From assembly GCA_025455005.1 (NCBI GenBank), contig JALONH010000005.1:62001-126000 (forward strand): a stretch of DNA of 64,000 nt, given 5' to 3'. The number at the start of each line of letters is the position of its first letter. Within the stretch, counting starts at the first letter, position 1. The notes beneath the pieces were generated by a model. That model had not been told where the DNA came from. It did no database searches and saw nothing but the letters and a program-made list of their open reading frames with translations. Position numbers and translations under genes: made by a program. Source of the stretch: Cytophagaceae bacterium. Its GTDB lineage: Bacteria; Bacteroidota; Bacteroidia; Cytophagales; Cytophagaceae. Positions 17,865-27,147 of this stretch are shown here, piece after piece.

Positions 17865-17895
17865 AACCGGTATACCTTCAGTATACCGGTTTTTT
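17865..17895 (+). terminator. Intrinsic terminator after ssb
   Basis: A perfect 11-bp stem (AACCGGTATAC with GTATACCGGTT) around CTTCA is followed by TTTT. It separates ssb from the gldE-like gene. Confidence 0.88.
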
Positions 17896-17923
17896 ACCCT
17901 TTATCCCTTAATCCAATACGTGC

Positions 17924-18790
17924 ATGCCGGAAGGTAGTAAACGCTCGTCCTTATCCTCTTTCTTAAAAAAATTCTTAGGAAGTAAAGATTCTCCTGAAAC
18001 CCAAAGAGAGTATGTTGAAATGCTGGAACGTGAGTTAGAGCATTCCACCGGAAAACTTAGCACCTACGAAGAAAAACAAATCCTTCGCGGTTTAGTGAAA
18101 TTGGGGAATACCACCACAAAGCAAATCATGCGCTCGCGTATGGATATGGCAAGTATTTCCATAGACCTGAACTACGAAGACGTTCAGGATTATATTGCAA
18201 AAGCAGGATTCTCTCGATTACCTGTTTACAACGCAACCATTGATAAAATAGAAGGGGTATTGAATATTAAAGATTTATTCCCTTTTTATAAAAAAGACAA
18301 CTCCTTTCGTTGGCAAAACTTAATTCGCCCGGTAGAATTTATTCCGGAGAACAAACCTGTTGAGGATTTGCTTCGCGAATTTCAGTTAAAACATTTTCAT
18401 ATTGCGATTGTAGTAGATGAGTATGGCGGAACATCCGGACTCATCACACTCGAAGATATTTTAGAAGAAATCGTAGGTGAGATACAAGATGAACACGACG
18501 AAGAAACCAAACAATATACCCGCTTAGGTGATAATAGTTTTCTTTTTGAGGCCAAAACACCTTTAGTGGATTTTTGCAAAGCGATAGATATAGAATTTTC
18601 TGAGATTGAAGAAGTGAAAGGAGAAAGTGAATCTTTAGGCGGATTGCTTTTAGAAATTAATTTGAATATGCCTAAAACAGGTGATATCATTCGATACAAA
18701 CAGTTTTTATTTACGATTGAATCGGCTGATGTAAAGCGTATTCGCACAGTTAAAGTAGATGTATTGCAAAATGAAGAAGCCATTAGTTAA
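17924..18790 (+). CDS. gldE: GldE-like CBS/CorC-HlyC domain protein lacking the DUF21 membrane domain
   Basis: The 288-residue protein has a CBS pair (about 70-190: IMRSRMDMASISIDLNYEDV and AIVVDEYGGTSGLITLEDILEEIVGEIQDEHDEE) and a C-terminal CorC/HlyC transporter-associated domain (about 205-285). GldE of gliding bacteria usually has an additional N-terminal DUF21 domain with several membrane helices and about 430 residues. Here the frame starts at an ATG directly before the soluble part, and no membrane segment is present. The position between ssb and gldD identifies it as the gldE-locus gene. By architecture it is equally CorC/YbeX-like. It overlaps gldD by 20 bases. Confidence 0.78.
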   Translation: MPEGSKRSSLSSFLKKFLGSKDSPETQREYVEMLERELEHSTGKLSTYEEKQILRGLVKLGNTTTKQIMRSRMDMASISIDLNYEDVQDYIAKAGFSRLPVYNATIDKIEGVLNIKDLFPFYKKDNSFRWQNLIRPVEFIPENKPVEDLLREFQLKHFHIAIVVDEYGGTSGLITLEDILEEIVGEIQDEHDEETKQYTRLGDNSFLFEAKTPLVDFCKAIDIEFSEIEEVKGESESLGGLLLEINLNMPKTGDIIRYKQFLFTIESADVKRIRTVKVDVLQNEEAIS

Positions 18791-19364
18791 TAGTATTTAC
18801 TTTATTCTGTTTAGTACTATTGTTCTATATAATTGTAGTACATCGGTAGAGTTTACCCCAAAGCCCAAAGGCTATAATCATATAGAACTTCCTGTTCATG
18901 CATATACCGATCTTCAAGAAAAACATCCTTATTCGTTTGAACATTCTACTTTAGTAAAAGTACTTCCTGATACATCCTATTTAGCGGAACCCCATTGGAT
19001 TGATTTATACTATCCCAAATTTAATTCTAACATACAGATTACCTATAAGTCGATGGGCGCTCGTCAAGATGTATTGGATGAGCATGTAGTAGACGCACAC
19101 AAATTAACGTACAAACATGACGTTAAAGCTCATGCTATAGATGAAGTGGTGGTGAAAACTAAAAAAGGATATAGTGTTACTTTATTTGAATTACAAGGAG
19201 AAGTACCCAGCCCAATTCAATTTTACGTCACCGATTCGACTCGTCACTTTTTAAGAGGCGCCGTTTATTTTAAAACCGCTACAAAAAATGATTCTCTAGC
19301 TCCTGTCATTCAATATATGAAAGAAGACGTTCTCCATTTAATCGAAACACTTGATTTTGAATAA
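18771..19364 (+). CDS. gldD: GldD-like gliding motility lipoprotein
   Basis: I chose the ATG at 18771 because it starts a clean lipoprotein signal (MKKPLVNSIYFILFSTIVLY) before Cys22; an ATG four codons earlier is possible. The mature part matches GldD: PKPKGYNHIELP, SFEHSTLVKV, HWIDLYYPKFNSNIQITYKS, DAHKLTYKHDVKAHAI and TDSTRHFLRGAVYF near the C-terminus. GldD is required for gliding in Flavobacterium and its loss impairs surface secretion; the biochemical function is unknown. The gene starts within the end of the gldE-like gene, and recG follows after 20 bases. Confidence 0.85.
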   Translation: MKKPLVNSIYFILFSTIVLYNCSTSVEFTPKPKGYNHIELPVHAYTDLQEKHPYSFEHSTLVKVLPDTSYLAEPHWIDLYYPKFNSNIQITYKSMGARQDVLDEHVVDAHKLTYKHDVKAHAIDEVVVKTKKGYSVTLFELQGEVPSPIQFYVTDSTRHFLRGAVYFKTATKNDSLAPVIQYMKEDVLHLIETLDFE

Positions 19365-19384
19365 CGAATAAGATTATCGTCGTA

Positions 19385-21481
19385 ATGGCCATGTCTGATG
19401 TTCTTTCAACAAAAATTGAATTTTTAAAAGGGATAGGTCCTGCGCGAGCAGAACTTTTACAAAAGGAATTACGCATCTTTACTTATGACGACTTATTACA
19501 ACACTATCCCTTCCGTCATGAAGATAGAAGCTCCTTTTATGCCATCGCTGAAATACATGAAGAGTTACCATATATTCAAGTTAAAGGCAAAATACGGCAC
19601 CTTCAACTTGTAGGTCAAGGACCAAAAAAAAGATTAACAGCTGAACTGTATGATGCAACGGGAATAGTAGAATTAGTTTGGTTTCAAGGAATAAAATGGG
19701 TTAGTGGAACTATTCAACCCGATGTAGAATATATAGTATTTGGAAAGCCGAATGTATTTGGCAGAAAATTAAATATCGCACACCCGGAGTTAGAGCCCCT
19801 ATCAGAAAGTAAAGATATTAGAGGCTTGTTTCCAGTATATTCCGTTACGGAGAAATTAAAATCAAAACAATTAGACTCCCGTGGTATTAGCCGGTTAACC
19901 GAAAAATTAGTCCCTATTTGTATCCCCCATATCGAAGAAAATTTACCTAAACAGGTAATAGATGAGTATCACTTAATGGGTAGGTCGGAAGCGCTAAAAC
20001 AAATACATTTCCCGGATAATGTTAGTGCTCTAGACAAAGCAAAGGCGCGACTAAAATTCGAAGAACTTTTTTTCATTCATATCAAACTATTACGACAAAA
20101 AGGATTACGGCAACAGCAATTCAAGGGGTTTGTTATAAAACACATTCCGGGACTTAATACATTTTATAAACATCATCTACCATTTGATCTTACGAATGCT
20201 CAAAAGCGAGTATTGAGAGAAATCTACCTAGATGTAGGGACAGGGAAACAAATGAATCGATTGCTGCAAGGAGATGTAGGTTGCGGGAAAACAATTGTTG
20301 GCTTTTTAACGATGTTGATGGCTGTTGACAATGGTTTACAAGCTTGCCTTATGGCGCCAACAGAAATTTTAGCCGAACAACACTACCAAGGATTAAAAGA
20401 GCTTGCCGATAAAATACAATTGCCTATTGCAAAGTTAACCGGTTCGACTAAGAAAAAAGAACGTACGCTTCTTCACGAACAATTACGGGATGGGACTATG
20501 AAGATATTAATTGGCACCCATGCACTTTTAGAAGAAGAAGTGCAATTTAATCATTTAGGTATTTGTATTATAGATGAACAACACCGCTTTGGAGTAGCAC
20601 AACGGGCGCGCTTATGGCAAAAAAACAAAGATTTGCCTCCCCATGTACTAGTTATGACGGCGACACCCATTCCACGCACATTAGCCATGACGTTGTATGG
20701 GGACCTAGATATTTCTATCATAGACGAACTTCCTGCCGGTCGTAAACCCATTAAAACTTCTCATAAATACGACTCTCATCGATTAGAAGTATTTGGATTT
20801 TTAAAACAACAAATTCTATTCGGTCGTCAAGTTTACATTGTCTATCCTTTAATTGAAGAAAGTGAGAAGTTAGATTTAAAAGATTTGACCGACGGTTATG
20901 AAAGCATTCAACGTGCCTTCCCCGACATACCTATTAGTATTGTGCACGGTCGGATGAAACCTGAAGATAAAGACTTTGAAATGCTGCGCTTCGTAAGAGG
21001 AGAAACAAAGATAATGGTAGCTACAACTGTGATAGAAGTAGGAGTCAACGTACCAAACGCTTCTGTGATGGTTATAGAAAATGCAGAACGATTTGGATTA
21101 TCGCAACTCCATCAATTAAGAGGAAGGGTGGGCCGTGGAGCCGATCAATCCTATTGTATATTAATGACGGGATATAAATTGTCGAAAGATAGTTTAACCA
21201 GAATAGAAACCATGGTTAGAACCAACAATGGTTTTGAAATAGCGGATGTAGATTTACGTTTACGTGGGCCTGGAGATTTAGCAGGAACGCAACAAAGTGG
21301 TGTTTTAGATTTGCGTTTAGCCGATTTAGCTCAAGACAGTACTATTGTACAACTCAGTCGACAAGCAGCTGTTCAAATTTTAACAATCGATTCAGAGTTA
21401 CAACAAACTGAACACCGGTGTGTACATAAATTTATAGAACGAAAACGCAGCAGTCACATGGATTGGGGGCGTATTAGTTAA
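19385..21481 (+). CDS. recG: ATP-dependent DNA helicase RecG
   Basis: RecG remodels stalled replication forks and Holliday junctions. The 698-residue product has the N-terminal wedge/OB part (FLKGIGPARAELLQKELRIFTYDDLLQHYPFRHEDR), then superfamily 2 motifs: Walker A LLQGDVGCGKT, MAPTEILAEQH, the box IIDEQHRFGV, and VMTATPIPRTLAMTLYGDLDIS. The helicase C motifs include VATTVIEVGVNVPNASVM and QLRGRVGRG, and the C-terminal region has the LRLRGPGDLAGTQQSG hook. It follows gldD by 20 bases and is probably cotranscribed with it. Confidence 0.97.
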   Translation: MAMSDVLSTKIEFLKGIGPARAELLQKELRIFTYDDLLQHYPFRHEDRSSFYAIAEIHEELPYIQVKGKIRHLQLVGQGPKKRLTAELYDATGIVELVWFQGIKWVSGTIQPDVEYIVFGKPNVFGRKLNIAHPELEPLSESKDIRGLFPVYSVTEKLKSKQLDSRGISRLTEKLVPICIPHIEENLPKQVIDEYHLMGRSEALKQIHFPDNVSALDKAKARLKFEELFFIHIKLLRQKGLRQQQFKGFVIKHIPGLNTFYKHHLPFDLTNAQKRVLREIYLDVGTGKQMNRLLQGDVGCGKTIVGFLTMLMAVDNGLQACLMAPTEILAEQHYQGLKELADKIQLPIAKLTGSTKKKERTLLHEQLRDGTMKILIGTHALLEEEVQFNHLGICIIDEQHRFGVAQRARLWQKNKDLPPHVLVMTATPIPRTLAMTLYGDLDISIIDELPAGRKPIKTSHKYDSHRLEVFGFLKQQILFGRQVYIVYPLIEESEKLDLKDLTDGYESIQRAFPDIPISIVHGRMKPEDKDFEMLRFVRGETKIMVATTVIEVGVNVPNASVMVIENAERFGLSQLHQLRGRVGRGADQSYCILMTGYKLSKDSLTRIETMVRTNNGFEIADVDLRLRGPGDLAGTQQSGVLDLRLADLAQDSTIVQLSRQAAVQILTIDSELQQTEHRCVHKFIERKRSSHMDWGRIS

Positions 21482-21600
21482 ATAGATCTTTAAAAGAATT
21501 GTAATTCACCCCTTTTCTTTACGATAAATAGTACATGGGCAAAAACCATACTGGTATTGAGGCTTAAGATATTTAATTATATTTAGTAAATTCTTTTTTT

Positions 21601-22659
21601 ATGAAAACGACATCGATACTATTATCCTTTGATCCTAAAATTGAAACTGTATCCGGAAAGCCCTTTCGAGACGGTTTGTCGTCTATCGCAGTGATAGGAG
21701 AAACCATTTGGGTAACTTGTGACGAAAGTGTCAGCATTGAACGCCTTCAACTTCAAAAAAATGGTGGATATGGTGGTCATACATCTTTTCGCGTATCGGA
21801 TTATGTTTCTCTTCCTGTTTCTGAAGAATATGAAATTGATATTGAAGGTATCGATTATGATGGGAATTATTTATGGATTGTAGGATCGCATGGTCTTAAA
21901 AGAAGAAAACCTAAATCAACCGACAAACTCGATAAACAACTCCTTCGATTGGCAGAAGTAGAGAAAGATGACAATAGATATTTACTCGCTTGTATTCCGG
22001 TCGTTCCGGATAAAAAAGGTTTACCAACTTTAGTTAAAAAACATATCCTAAATGGGAGTATATTTCGTGCAGCTTGTATGCCCTTTAAAAAGGGTACCAA
22101 TAGTTTAATGAAAGCGCTTTCGAAAGACAAACACTTTAAAGACTTTTTACATATTCCGGGCAAAGACAATGGTTTTGATATAGAAGGATTGGCATCTTAT
22201 AAAAACAGATTATTCATAGGCCTTCGTGGACCTGTACTCAGAGGTTGGGCTTGTATATTAGAAGTATTTGTTACAGAAAAAAATGGAGTGTTGATTTTAG
22301 ATAAAAAAACGCCTTACCATAAATATTTTTTGGATTTACAAGGAATGGGAATACGGGAGCTGTCCTTTCAACAAGATGCCCTTTTAATACTTGCAGGACC
22401 TACTATGGATTTAGATGGAACAATATCCGTCTATAAATGGAAAAATGCACTTCAACAATCATCTGATTGCTTGATGCAGTCTAAAGATGTACAACTATTA
22501 TTTGACGTACCACACGGTAGTGGTAAAGATAGAGGTAAAGATAAAGCAGAAGGTTTAGCTATTATTGACAAATCTGTGTTTATAGTTTACGATAGTCCAA
22601 AAAATACACGACTTATAAGAAATACCTCCGTAAAAGCTGATGTTATTAAATTAGCTTAA
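21601..22659 (+). CDS. DUF3616 domain protein
   Basis: This 352-residue protein has no signal peptide and resembles DUF3616. Seen: the opening LSSIAVIGETIWVTCDE, IDIEGIDYDGNYLWIVGSHGLKRRKPK, NGFDIEGLASYKNRLFIGLRGPVLRGWA and a late DKAEGLAIIDKSVFIVYDSP. These repeated EG-ID/LA, W/F-hydrophobic-G blades suggest a beta-propeller. The function is unknown. It is monocistronic in appearance, with 119 bases upstream and an AT-rich gene-free stretch downstream. Confidence 0.8.
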   Translation: MKTTSILLSFDPKIETVSGKPFRDGLSSIAVIGETIWVTCDESVSIERLQLQKNGGYGGHTSFRVSDYVSLPVSEEYEIDIEGIDYDGNYLWIVGSHGLKRRKPKSTDKLDKQLLRLAEVEKDDNRYLLACIPVVPDKKGLPTLVKKHILNGSIFRAACMPFKKGTNSLMKALSKDKHFKDFLHIPGKDNGFDIEGLASYKNRLFIGLRGPVLRGWACILEVFVTEKNGVLILDKKTPYHKYFLDLQGMGIRELSFQQDALLILAGPTMDLDGTISVYKWKNALQQSSDCLMQSKDVQLLFDVPHGSGKDRGKDKAEGLAIIDKSVFIVYDSPKNTRLIRNTSVKADVIKLA

Positions 22660-23095
22660 AGATAATTCCATTATGGAACACATATCGATATTAACTGATT
22701 GAGATCCAATAAAATATTGATTTTGTTTATATTCTGAAATAAACCATAAGGTCAATTATATTTATACGTATAAAGAAATGTAAGTGAGAGTATAAGTGTA
22801 AATAACATGTATAGCAACTTTTAAATCATCTTTTATTTATAGTATTATCTTAATGAATAAATGAAGTATTTATAATAGTATCAAAAAGAATTTATATTTT
22901 AGTTAAATACGAAATTGTATTTAATGGACCAAGAATTAATAGAAAAGGGCTGTTTTTTCTATTATTCAATATTCACAGTATATCATTGTCACATAAATAC
23001 AAGAATTATCAAAGTATTTTCAGCAAAAGTTAGTTAAGAGTGAATTCAGTGTAAAATAGTTATACTGGACCAATCAGTTTTTATCAATACAATCA
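22660..23095. other. AT-rich intergenic stretch with nothing recognised
   Basis: This 436-base stretch between convergent genes is strongly AT-rich. I see no coding frame with family character, no tRNA-like cloverleaf, no strong terminator and no insertion-sequence end. TGGACCAA occurs twice, which may be chance. It marks the downstream edge of the sugar cassette and could be a junction of acquired DNA. Confidence 0.5.
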
Positions 23096-24532
23096 TTAAT
23101 TTTTCTTAAATACTTTATCTGTAAATAAGTCAACTACATAGGCAGTCAAAATACCTAAAAAGATAAATATTGAAGAATAAAGTCTAAATTCTGTATATCT
23201 TAATACTTGATTTAAGAATAAGAACATACAAATTATTAAAAAGATAAAAAGAAAGATTTCTTTTTCAATATTAGGACGCTGAATAACTACAAATATTAAA
23301 AATGACATTCCTAATATTAATGTTATTTGATAAGTAGCAATAGAGCTTAATTTTATTAATAGCTCTAATTTATTGTCATATATATAAGGATAAGATTTAA
23401 CAGGTATCATTGGACCTGATCTTAATAGTACAAGTTTAAATAATCGAATTCTTGAAAAAAAGTAATACTCTAAGGGCTTTTCTGTTTTGTATATACTATC
23501 TAAATAATTATAATGTTGAATTACCTGCCTTGATAAAATGTTTTTTTTATTTAAATCCTCTTCCTTTTGATACAATTGATATAGTTTTTTCCCAGTATTG
23601 ATTTCACTTATTCCTACAGAAGTAGATAACAAGTGCTCAGGAATTTTATATGTATTTGTTATATTTAGCAACCATTGACCATAAGAATTCGGTTGCCACC
23701 ATACTATATCCTCTCCAGTATTTTTAACATAATTCCATAATGCCAAGTAAGGCGTATTATTTTCTACCATACCGGAATAAGTATTTTCTTGGAAAAAAAT
23801 AATCTTTTGGGTACTAACATAGTTTCTTGTAATCCAGCTGATCTCCATAACAAAAAAAGGCAATGTGAATAGAGTTAAAATTTTAAGTGATTTTAAACGA
23901 AAATTCCAAAAAATATAAGCACTTAAAATAAAAAAATATATTATAAAAAATGGTCTTAGAAAAATGGATAGTGCTATAAATAATCCTGAATAAAATATAT
24001 ACTTATAACTTAATGATTTAAAATATTTTATAAAAAAATATATGTTTAGTATTATAAAAGAATGAGCCAAACTTTCAGTTAAAATCATAGAGTCGTACAT
24101 TCTGGTTACAAAACAAAATTGATAAATAATAAAAACTATAATTTGAAATTTAAGTTTAGGACGTATCAAATAAGCAGTTTTACTTAAATAAAAGGTTGCA
24201 ATTCCATGAAAAATTGATTGAAGGATAAGTACTAGGTTTAGTGCCCAATGTTTATCAAAAATCATCATAAGAAAGTAGATAATTATGGAATATAGAGGCA
24301 TTCTTCCAACTTCATTACCTTCATAAATGTACTTGTTTTTATTCAACAGATTTTCAGCATATCCAATATATTCTTGTGAATCACCACCAATATTATAAAA
24401 AGTAGTTAACTCAAGATTAACTTTAAAAAGATAAGAAAAGACACTAGTTAATAATAGATTTAAGGAAATTGATAAAAATAACAAAACTACAGATTGATAT
24501 CTAAGATTTATACACCTCGTAACATTAATCAT
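23096..24532 (-). CDS. Multi-spanning membrane protein, putative GT-C glycosyltransferase
   Basis: The 478-residue protein has about ten to twelve hydrophobic segments. After the first segment comes YNIGGDSQEYIGYAENLL, an acidic extracytoplasmic loop as in PMT/ArnT-type GT-C enzymes, followed by NEVGRMPLYSIIIYFL (the R-x-P-L-Y pattern of these enzymes). A large hydrophilic loop occurs at about 240-365. Such enzymes transfer sugars from polyprenyl-phosphate donors on the outer face of the membrane. Base composition is more AT-rich than the neighbouring housekeeping genes. It follows a GT2 gene of the type that makes polyprenyl-phosphate sugars, five bases away, suggesting a donor/transferase pair. 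Confidence 0.7.
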   Translation of the reverse strand: MINVTRCINLRYQSVVLLFLSISLNLLLTSVFSYLFKVNLELTTFYNIGGDSQEYIGYAENLLNKNKYIYEGNEVGRMPLYSIIIYFLMMIFDKHWALNLVLILQSIFHGIATFYLSKTAYLIRPKLKFQIIVFIIYQFCFVTRMYDSMILTESLAHSFIILNIYFFIKYFKSLSYKYIFYSGLFIALSIFLRPFFIIYFFILSAYIFWNFRLKSLKILTLFTLPFFVMEISWITRNYVSTQKIIFFQENTYSGMVENNTPYLALWNYVKNTGEDIVWWQPNSYGQWLLNITNTYKIPEHLLSTSVGISEINTGKKLYQLYQKEEDLNKKNILSRQVIQHYNYLDSIYKTEKPLEYYFFSRIRLFKLVLLRSGPMIPVKSYPYIYDNKLELLIKLSSIATYQITLILGMSFLIFVVIQRPNIEKEIFLFIFLIICMFLFLNQVLRYTEFRLYSSIFIFLGILTAYVVDLFTDKVFKKN

Positions 24533-24537
24533 AATTT

Positions 24538-25464
24538 TTATATTTTCTCTTCTACTATGTATATAGGTCTATTTCTGCTGGCATCCAAAGACCTCCAAAC
24601 GTACTCACCTAAAATACCTAGGCCAATCATTTGAAATGAAGATACAAATAAAAGGACAACCATGAGTGCTGACCATCCATTCTCATCAATATTACCGGTA
24701 ATTTTAGCAATAATTACTATTGCTGCATAAATTAATGCAGTAAAGCCCATTAAGATACCTGTTACTGAAATCGCTCGAATTGGGAAATAAGAGAAGGATA
24801 CAAAAGAGTCAACAAAAAGTTTTATTTTTTTTTGTAGTGTCCATCTTGACTTGCCCACTTTTCTTTGTTTTCTGGTATAAGGTATACATACATGTTCATA
24901 CCCCATCCACGGTAAAAGATATAAGGTATTCGTATTCTTTTCATTCATCTTTATGACTTCCAATCGTAATTGAGCATCAAACATAACATAATCAAATCCT
25001 CCGCTTGGAATAGATTTAATGGCCAATTTACGCATTAAGGAATGATAGATATTAGAAAACAATCTTTGACCGAAACTCTCCTCCCTGTCTTCTCGATTCG
25101 CCATAATTAATTTAATGCCTTTTGCCCAATAATCATACATTTTAACCATCAATTCAGGAGGGTCTTGTAAGTCTGCTGCTATAACGGTTGTAACATCTCC
25201 GGTAGCATACTGCATACCAGCGAGAATGGCGTTATAGGATCCTACATTCCCTGCTAGTTTGATAATAGTAACTTTATCCGGGTATTGAGATTTAAATTTA
25301 TTTAACTCCAACCAAGTGTTATCTCTCGACCCATCATCTACCATAACATATTCAAAACGTACGTCACTCGAAAAATGAGTTTCATTACGTATCAATTCCG
25401 CTGTAGTAATTGGAATATTTTCTTCGTTATAGTAACAAGGTATAATGATGGATAGAGTAGGCAT
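24538..25464 (-). CDS. GT2 glycosyltransferase, polyprenyl-phosphate type (GtrB/DPM1-like)
   Basis: The 308-residue protein has a GT-A catalytic domain starting LSIIIPCYYNEENIP, with VMVDDGSRDNTW and VIAADLQDPPELM (the DxD-equivalent Asp pair), and a KSRWTLQKKIKLFVDS amphipathic stretch. Two C-terminal membrane helices follow (about 230-255 and 265-290), then EYVWRSLDASRNRPIYIVEE. This architecture belongs to the family that links a sugar to undecaprenyl phosphate on the cytoplasmic side. The sugar here may be the Fuc3NAc/Qui3NAc made by the adjacent genes (inference). It lies between the aminotransferase and the GT-C-like gene. Confidence 0.88.
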   Translation of the reverse strand: MPTLSIIIPCYYNEENIPITTAELIRNETHFSSDVRFEYVMVDDGSRDNTWLELNKFKSQYPDKVTIIKLAGNVGSYNAILAGMQYATGDVTTVIAADLQDPPELMVKMYDYWAKGIKLIMANREDREESFGQRLFSNIYHSLMRKLAIKSIPSGGFDYVMFDAQLRLEVIKMNEKNTNTLYLLPWMGYEHVCIPYTRKQRKVGKSRWTLQKKIKLFVDSFVSFSYFPIRAISVTGILMGFTALIYAAIVIIAKITGNIDENGWSALMVVLLFVSSFQMIGLGILGEYVWRSLDASRNRPIYIVEEKI

Positions 25465-25498
25465 AAGTAATTGTTGATTTTAAATTCTAAAAAACAAT

Positions 25499-26602
25499 TT
25501 AACGATAAAAAGAAGTTATTACATCACACACTTCGTTTACCTGATTTTCAGTCATCCCAATAAAGAGCGGTAAACTTAATGTCGTGTTCGATATTTCTTC
25601 CGCAATGGGGAAGTCCCCTTTTTTATATTGTAGATGACGATATGCCTCTTGTAAATGTGGAGGAACAGGATAATGAATTAAGGTTCCAATCCCGCTCTTG
25701 TGTAAAGCTTGTTGTAAGGTATCTCGTTTATCAGTGCGAACCGTAAATAGATGGTATACATGTGTAGCACCAGATGCAGTAGCCGGTAAAATTAGATCGG
25801 AACAAGCGGATAATCGATCGATATACCAATTCGATAGTTGAATACGTTGCGTTGTCCAACTATTTATATAATTTAATTTAACAGATAATATAGCAGCTTG
25901 TACTTCATCTAATCTTGAATTAAATCCTATTACTTCATTATAATATTTTTTATTGGAACCATAATTTCTTAAGCTTAAACACTTCATGTACAATACTTCT
26001 GAATTTGTCGTAATACCACCTGCATCTCCTAGTGCGCCTAAATTTTTCCCAGGATAAAAGCTGGTTGCATTAATATCACCAAAGCTACCGGTTAATCTAT
26101 CCTTAAAGGAAGCGCCATGTGCCTGTGCATTATCTTCCACAATGTACAATCCGTGTTGTGAAGCGATTGCCATTATTTTATCCATTTCGCAGGCTTGACC
26201 ATACAGATGGACCGGCATAATCGCTTTGGTTTTAGGGGTTATCTTCTCCTCTATTTTATCAGGATCAATATTATAGGTACGCAGATCCGGTTCAACAAAA
26301 ACAGGTCTGGCGCCAGTATAACTAATCGCTAAAACTGTAGCAATATAGGTATTGGATGGCACTATTACTTCATCACCCCTCTTAATACCTAAGGCTAACA
26401 GCGATAAATGTAAAGCATCTAAACCATTAGCTACCCCAACAGCAAATTGTGTAGTAGAGTACTTAGCATATGCTTCTTCAAACTGTTTCACTTCATTCCC
26501 TAATACATACCATTTGCTATCCACACATTTTTCAATAGCCTGCATCATTTCAGACTTAATTTGTCGATTGGTTTCTTCGAAAGACAAAAAGGGGATATTC
26601 AT
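25499..26602 (-). CDS. fdtB: DegT/DnrJ/EryC1/StrS aminotransferase, FdtB/QdtB-like
   Basis: This PLP-dependent sugar aminotransferase most likely converts a dTDP-3-keto-6-deoxyhexose to the 3-amino sugar. The 367 residues open with NIPFLSFEETNRQIKSEM. They carry SNTYIATVLAISYTGARPVFVEPD, the VEDNAQAHGA motif and the PLP lysine at about residue 186 in TSFYPGKNLGALGDAG. Assignment as FdtB/QdtB rests on the neighbours, an acetyltransferase and a ketoisomerase, with 4-base ATGA overlap to the upstream gene. The final sugar configuration (Fuc3N or Qui3N) cannot be told from sequence. Confidence 0.85.
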   Translation of the reverse strand: MNIPFLSFEETNRQIKSEMMQAIEKCVDSKWYVLGNEVKQFEEAYAKYSTTQFAVGVANGLDALHLSLLALGIKRGDEVIVPSNTYIATVLAISYTGARPVFVEPDLRTYNIDPDKIEEKITPKTKAIMPVHLYGQACEMDKIMAIASQHGLYIVEDNAQAHGASFKDRLTGSFGDINATSFYPGKNLGALGDAGGITTNSEVLYMKCLSLRNYGSNKKYYNEVIGFNSRLDEVQAAILSVKLNYINSWTTQRIQLSNWYIDRLSACSDLILPATASGATHVYHLFTVRTDKRDTLQQALHKSGIGTLIHYPVPPHLQEAYRHLQYKKGDFPIAEEISNTTLSLPLFIGMTENQVNEVCDVITSFYR

Positions 26603-27147
26603 TTTATTGGGAGTAACTCGTTGTTAACAAAATTATATTTAGTACTATTGGTGTCCATCAAGTTTAAATCTAGTGTTGTACCTTGTTTCGTTACATAACC
26701 TTTGTGAGATGCTGGGTTGCCGTACCATAATTCAAAATCACCGGTAGACTTCGTCAGTACACTACCCGCACCTATCATAGCGTATCTTCCTATAGTTATG
26801 CCTCCTAAAATAGTTGCATTGGCACCTATAGAAGCACCTTCTTTTATATAACATCCAATATGTCTGTCCGGATATTGTTGAGACCTTGGTGTAGTATTGT
26901 TAACAAAGGTGGCATTAGGACCTATAAACACATAGTCTTCTACTTGTATGCCATCCCATAAGTAGACACCACTTTTTACTGTTACATGATTACCAAGTAC
27001 AACATCATTTTCTACGAATGTATTGTAGTTTAAATTACAATTTTCACCAATGACAGCATCTTTTAACACAACTACATGTTGCCATATTCGAGTATTCTCA
27101 CCGATTGTAGTGGAATGAACTTCAGCTGAGGGATGAATAAAAATCAT
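26599..27147 (-). CDS. fdtC: Left-handed beta-helix N-acetyltransferase, FdtC/QdtC-like
   Basis: The 182-residue protein consists mostly of hexapeptide repeats (GENTRIWQHVVVLKDAVIGE, VTVKSGVYLWDGIQVEDY, IGANATILGGITIGRYAMI) typical of trimeric acyltransferases. The FVNNTTPRS segment and NPASHKGYV end are as in sugar 3-N-acetyltransferases of dTDP-Fuc3NAc/Qui3NAc synthesis. Acetyl-CoA is the expected donor. Start and stop both overlap neighbours by 4 bases (ATGA), so the three sugar genes are translationally coupled. Confidence 0.85.
   Translation of the reverse strand: MIFIHPSAEVHSTTIGENTRIWQHVVVLKDAVIGENCNLNYNTFVENDVVLGNHVTVKSGVYLWDGIQVEDYVFIGPNATFVNNTTPRSQQYPDRHIGCYIKEGASIGANATILGGITIGRYAMIGAGSVLTKSTGDFELWYGNPASHKGYVTKQGTTLDLNLMDTNSTKYNFVNNELLPIK

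Noticed and set aside
17782-17923. Possible lost 5' part (DUF21) of the gldE-like gene
   Set aside because: The stretch is too short for a membrane domain and contains the ssb terminator, so domain absence rather than frameshift is favoured.
7293-21481. Idea that the many DNA repair genes form one defence or repair island
   Set aside because: nth, mutY, ssb, recG, uvrA, recJ, radA and phr lie in different operons and orientations with ordinary housekeeping neighbours.
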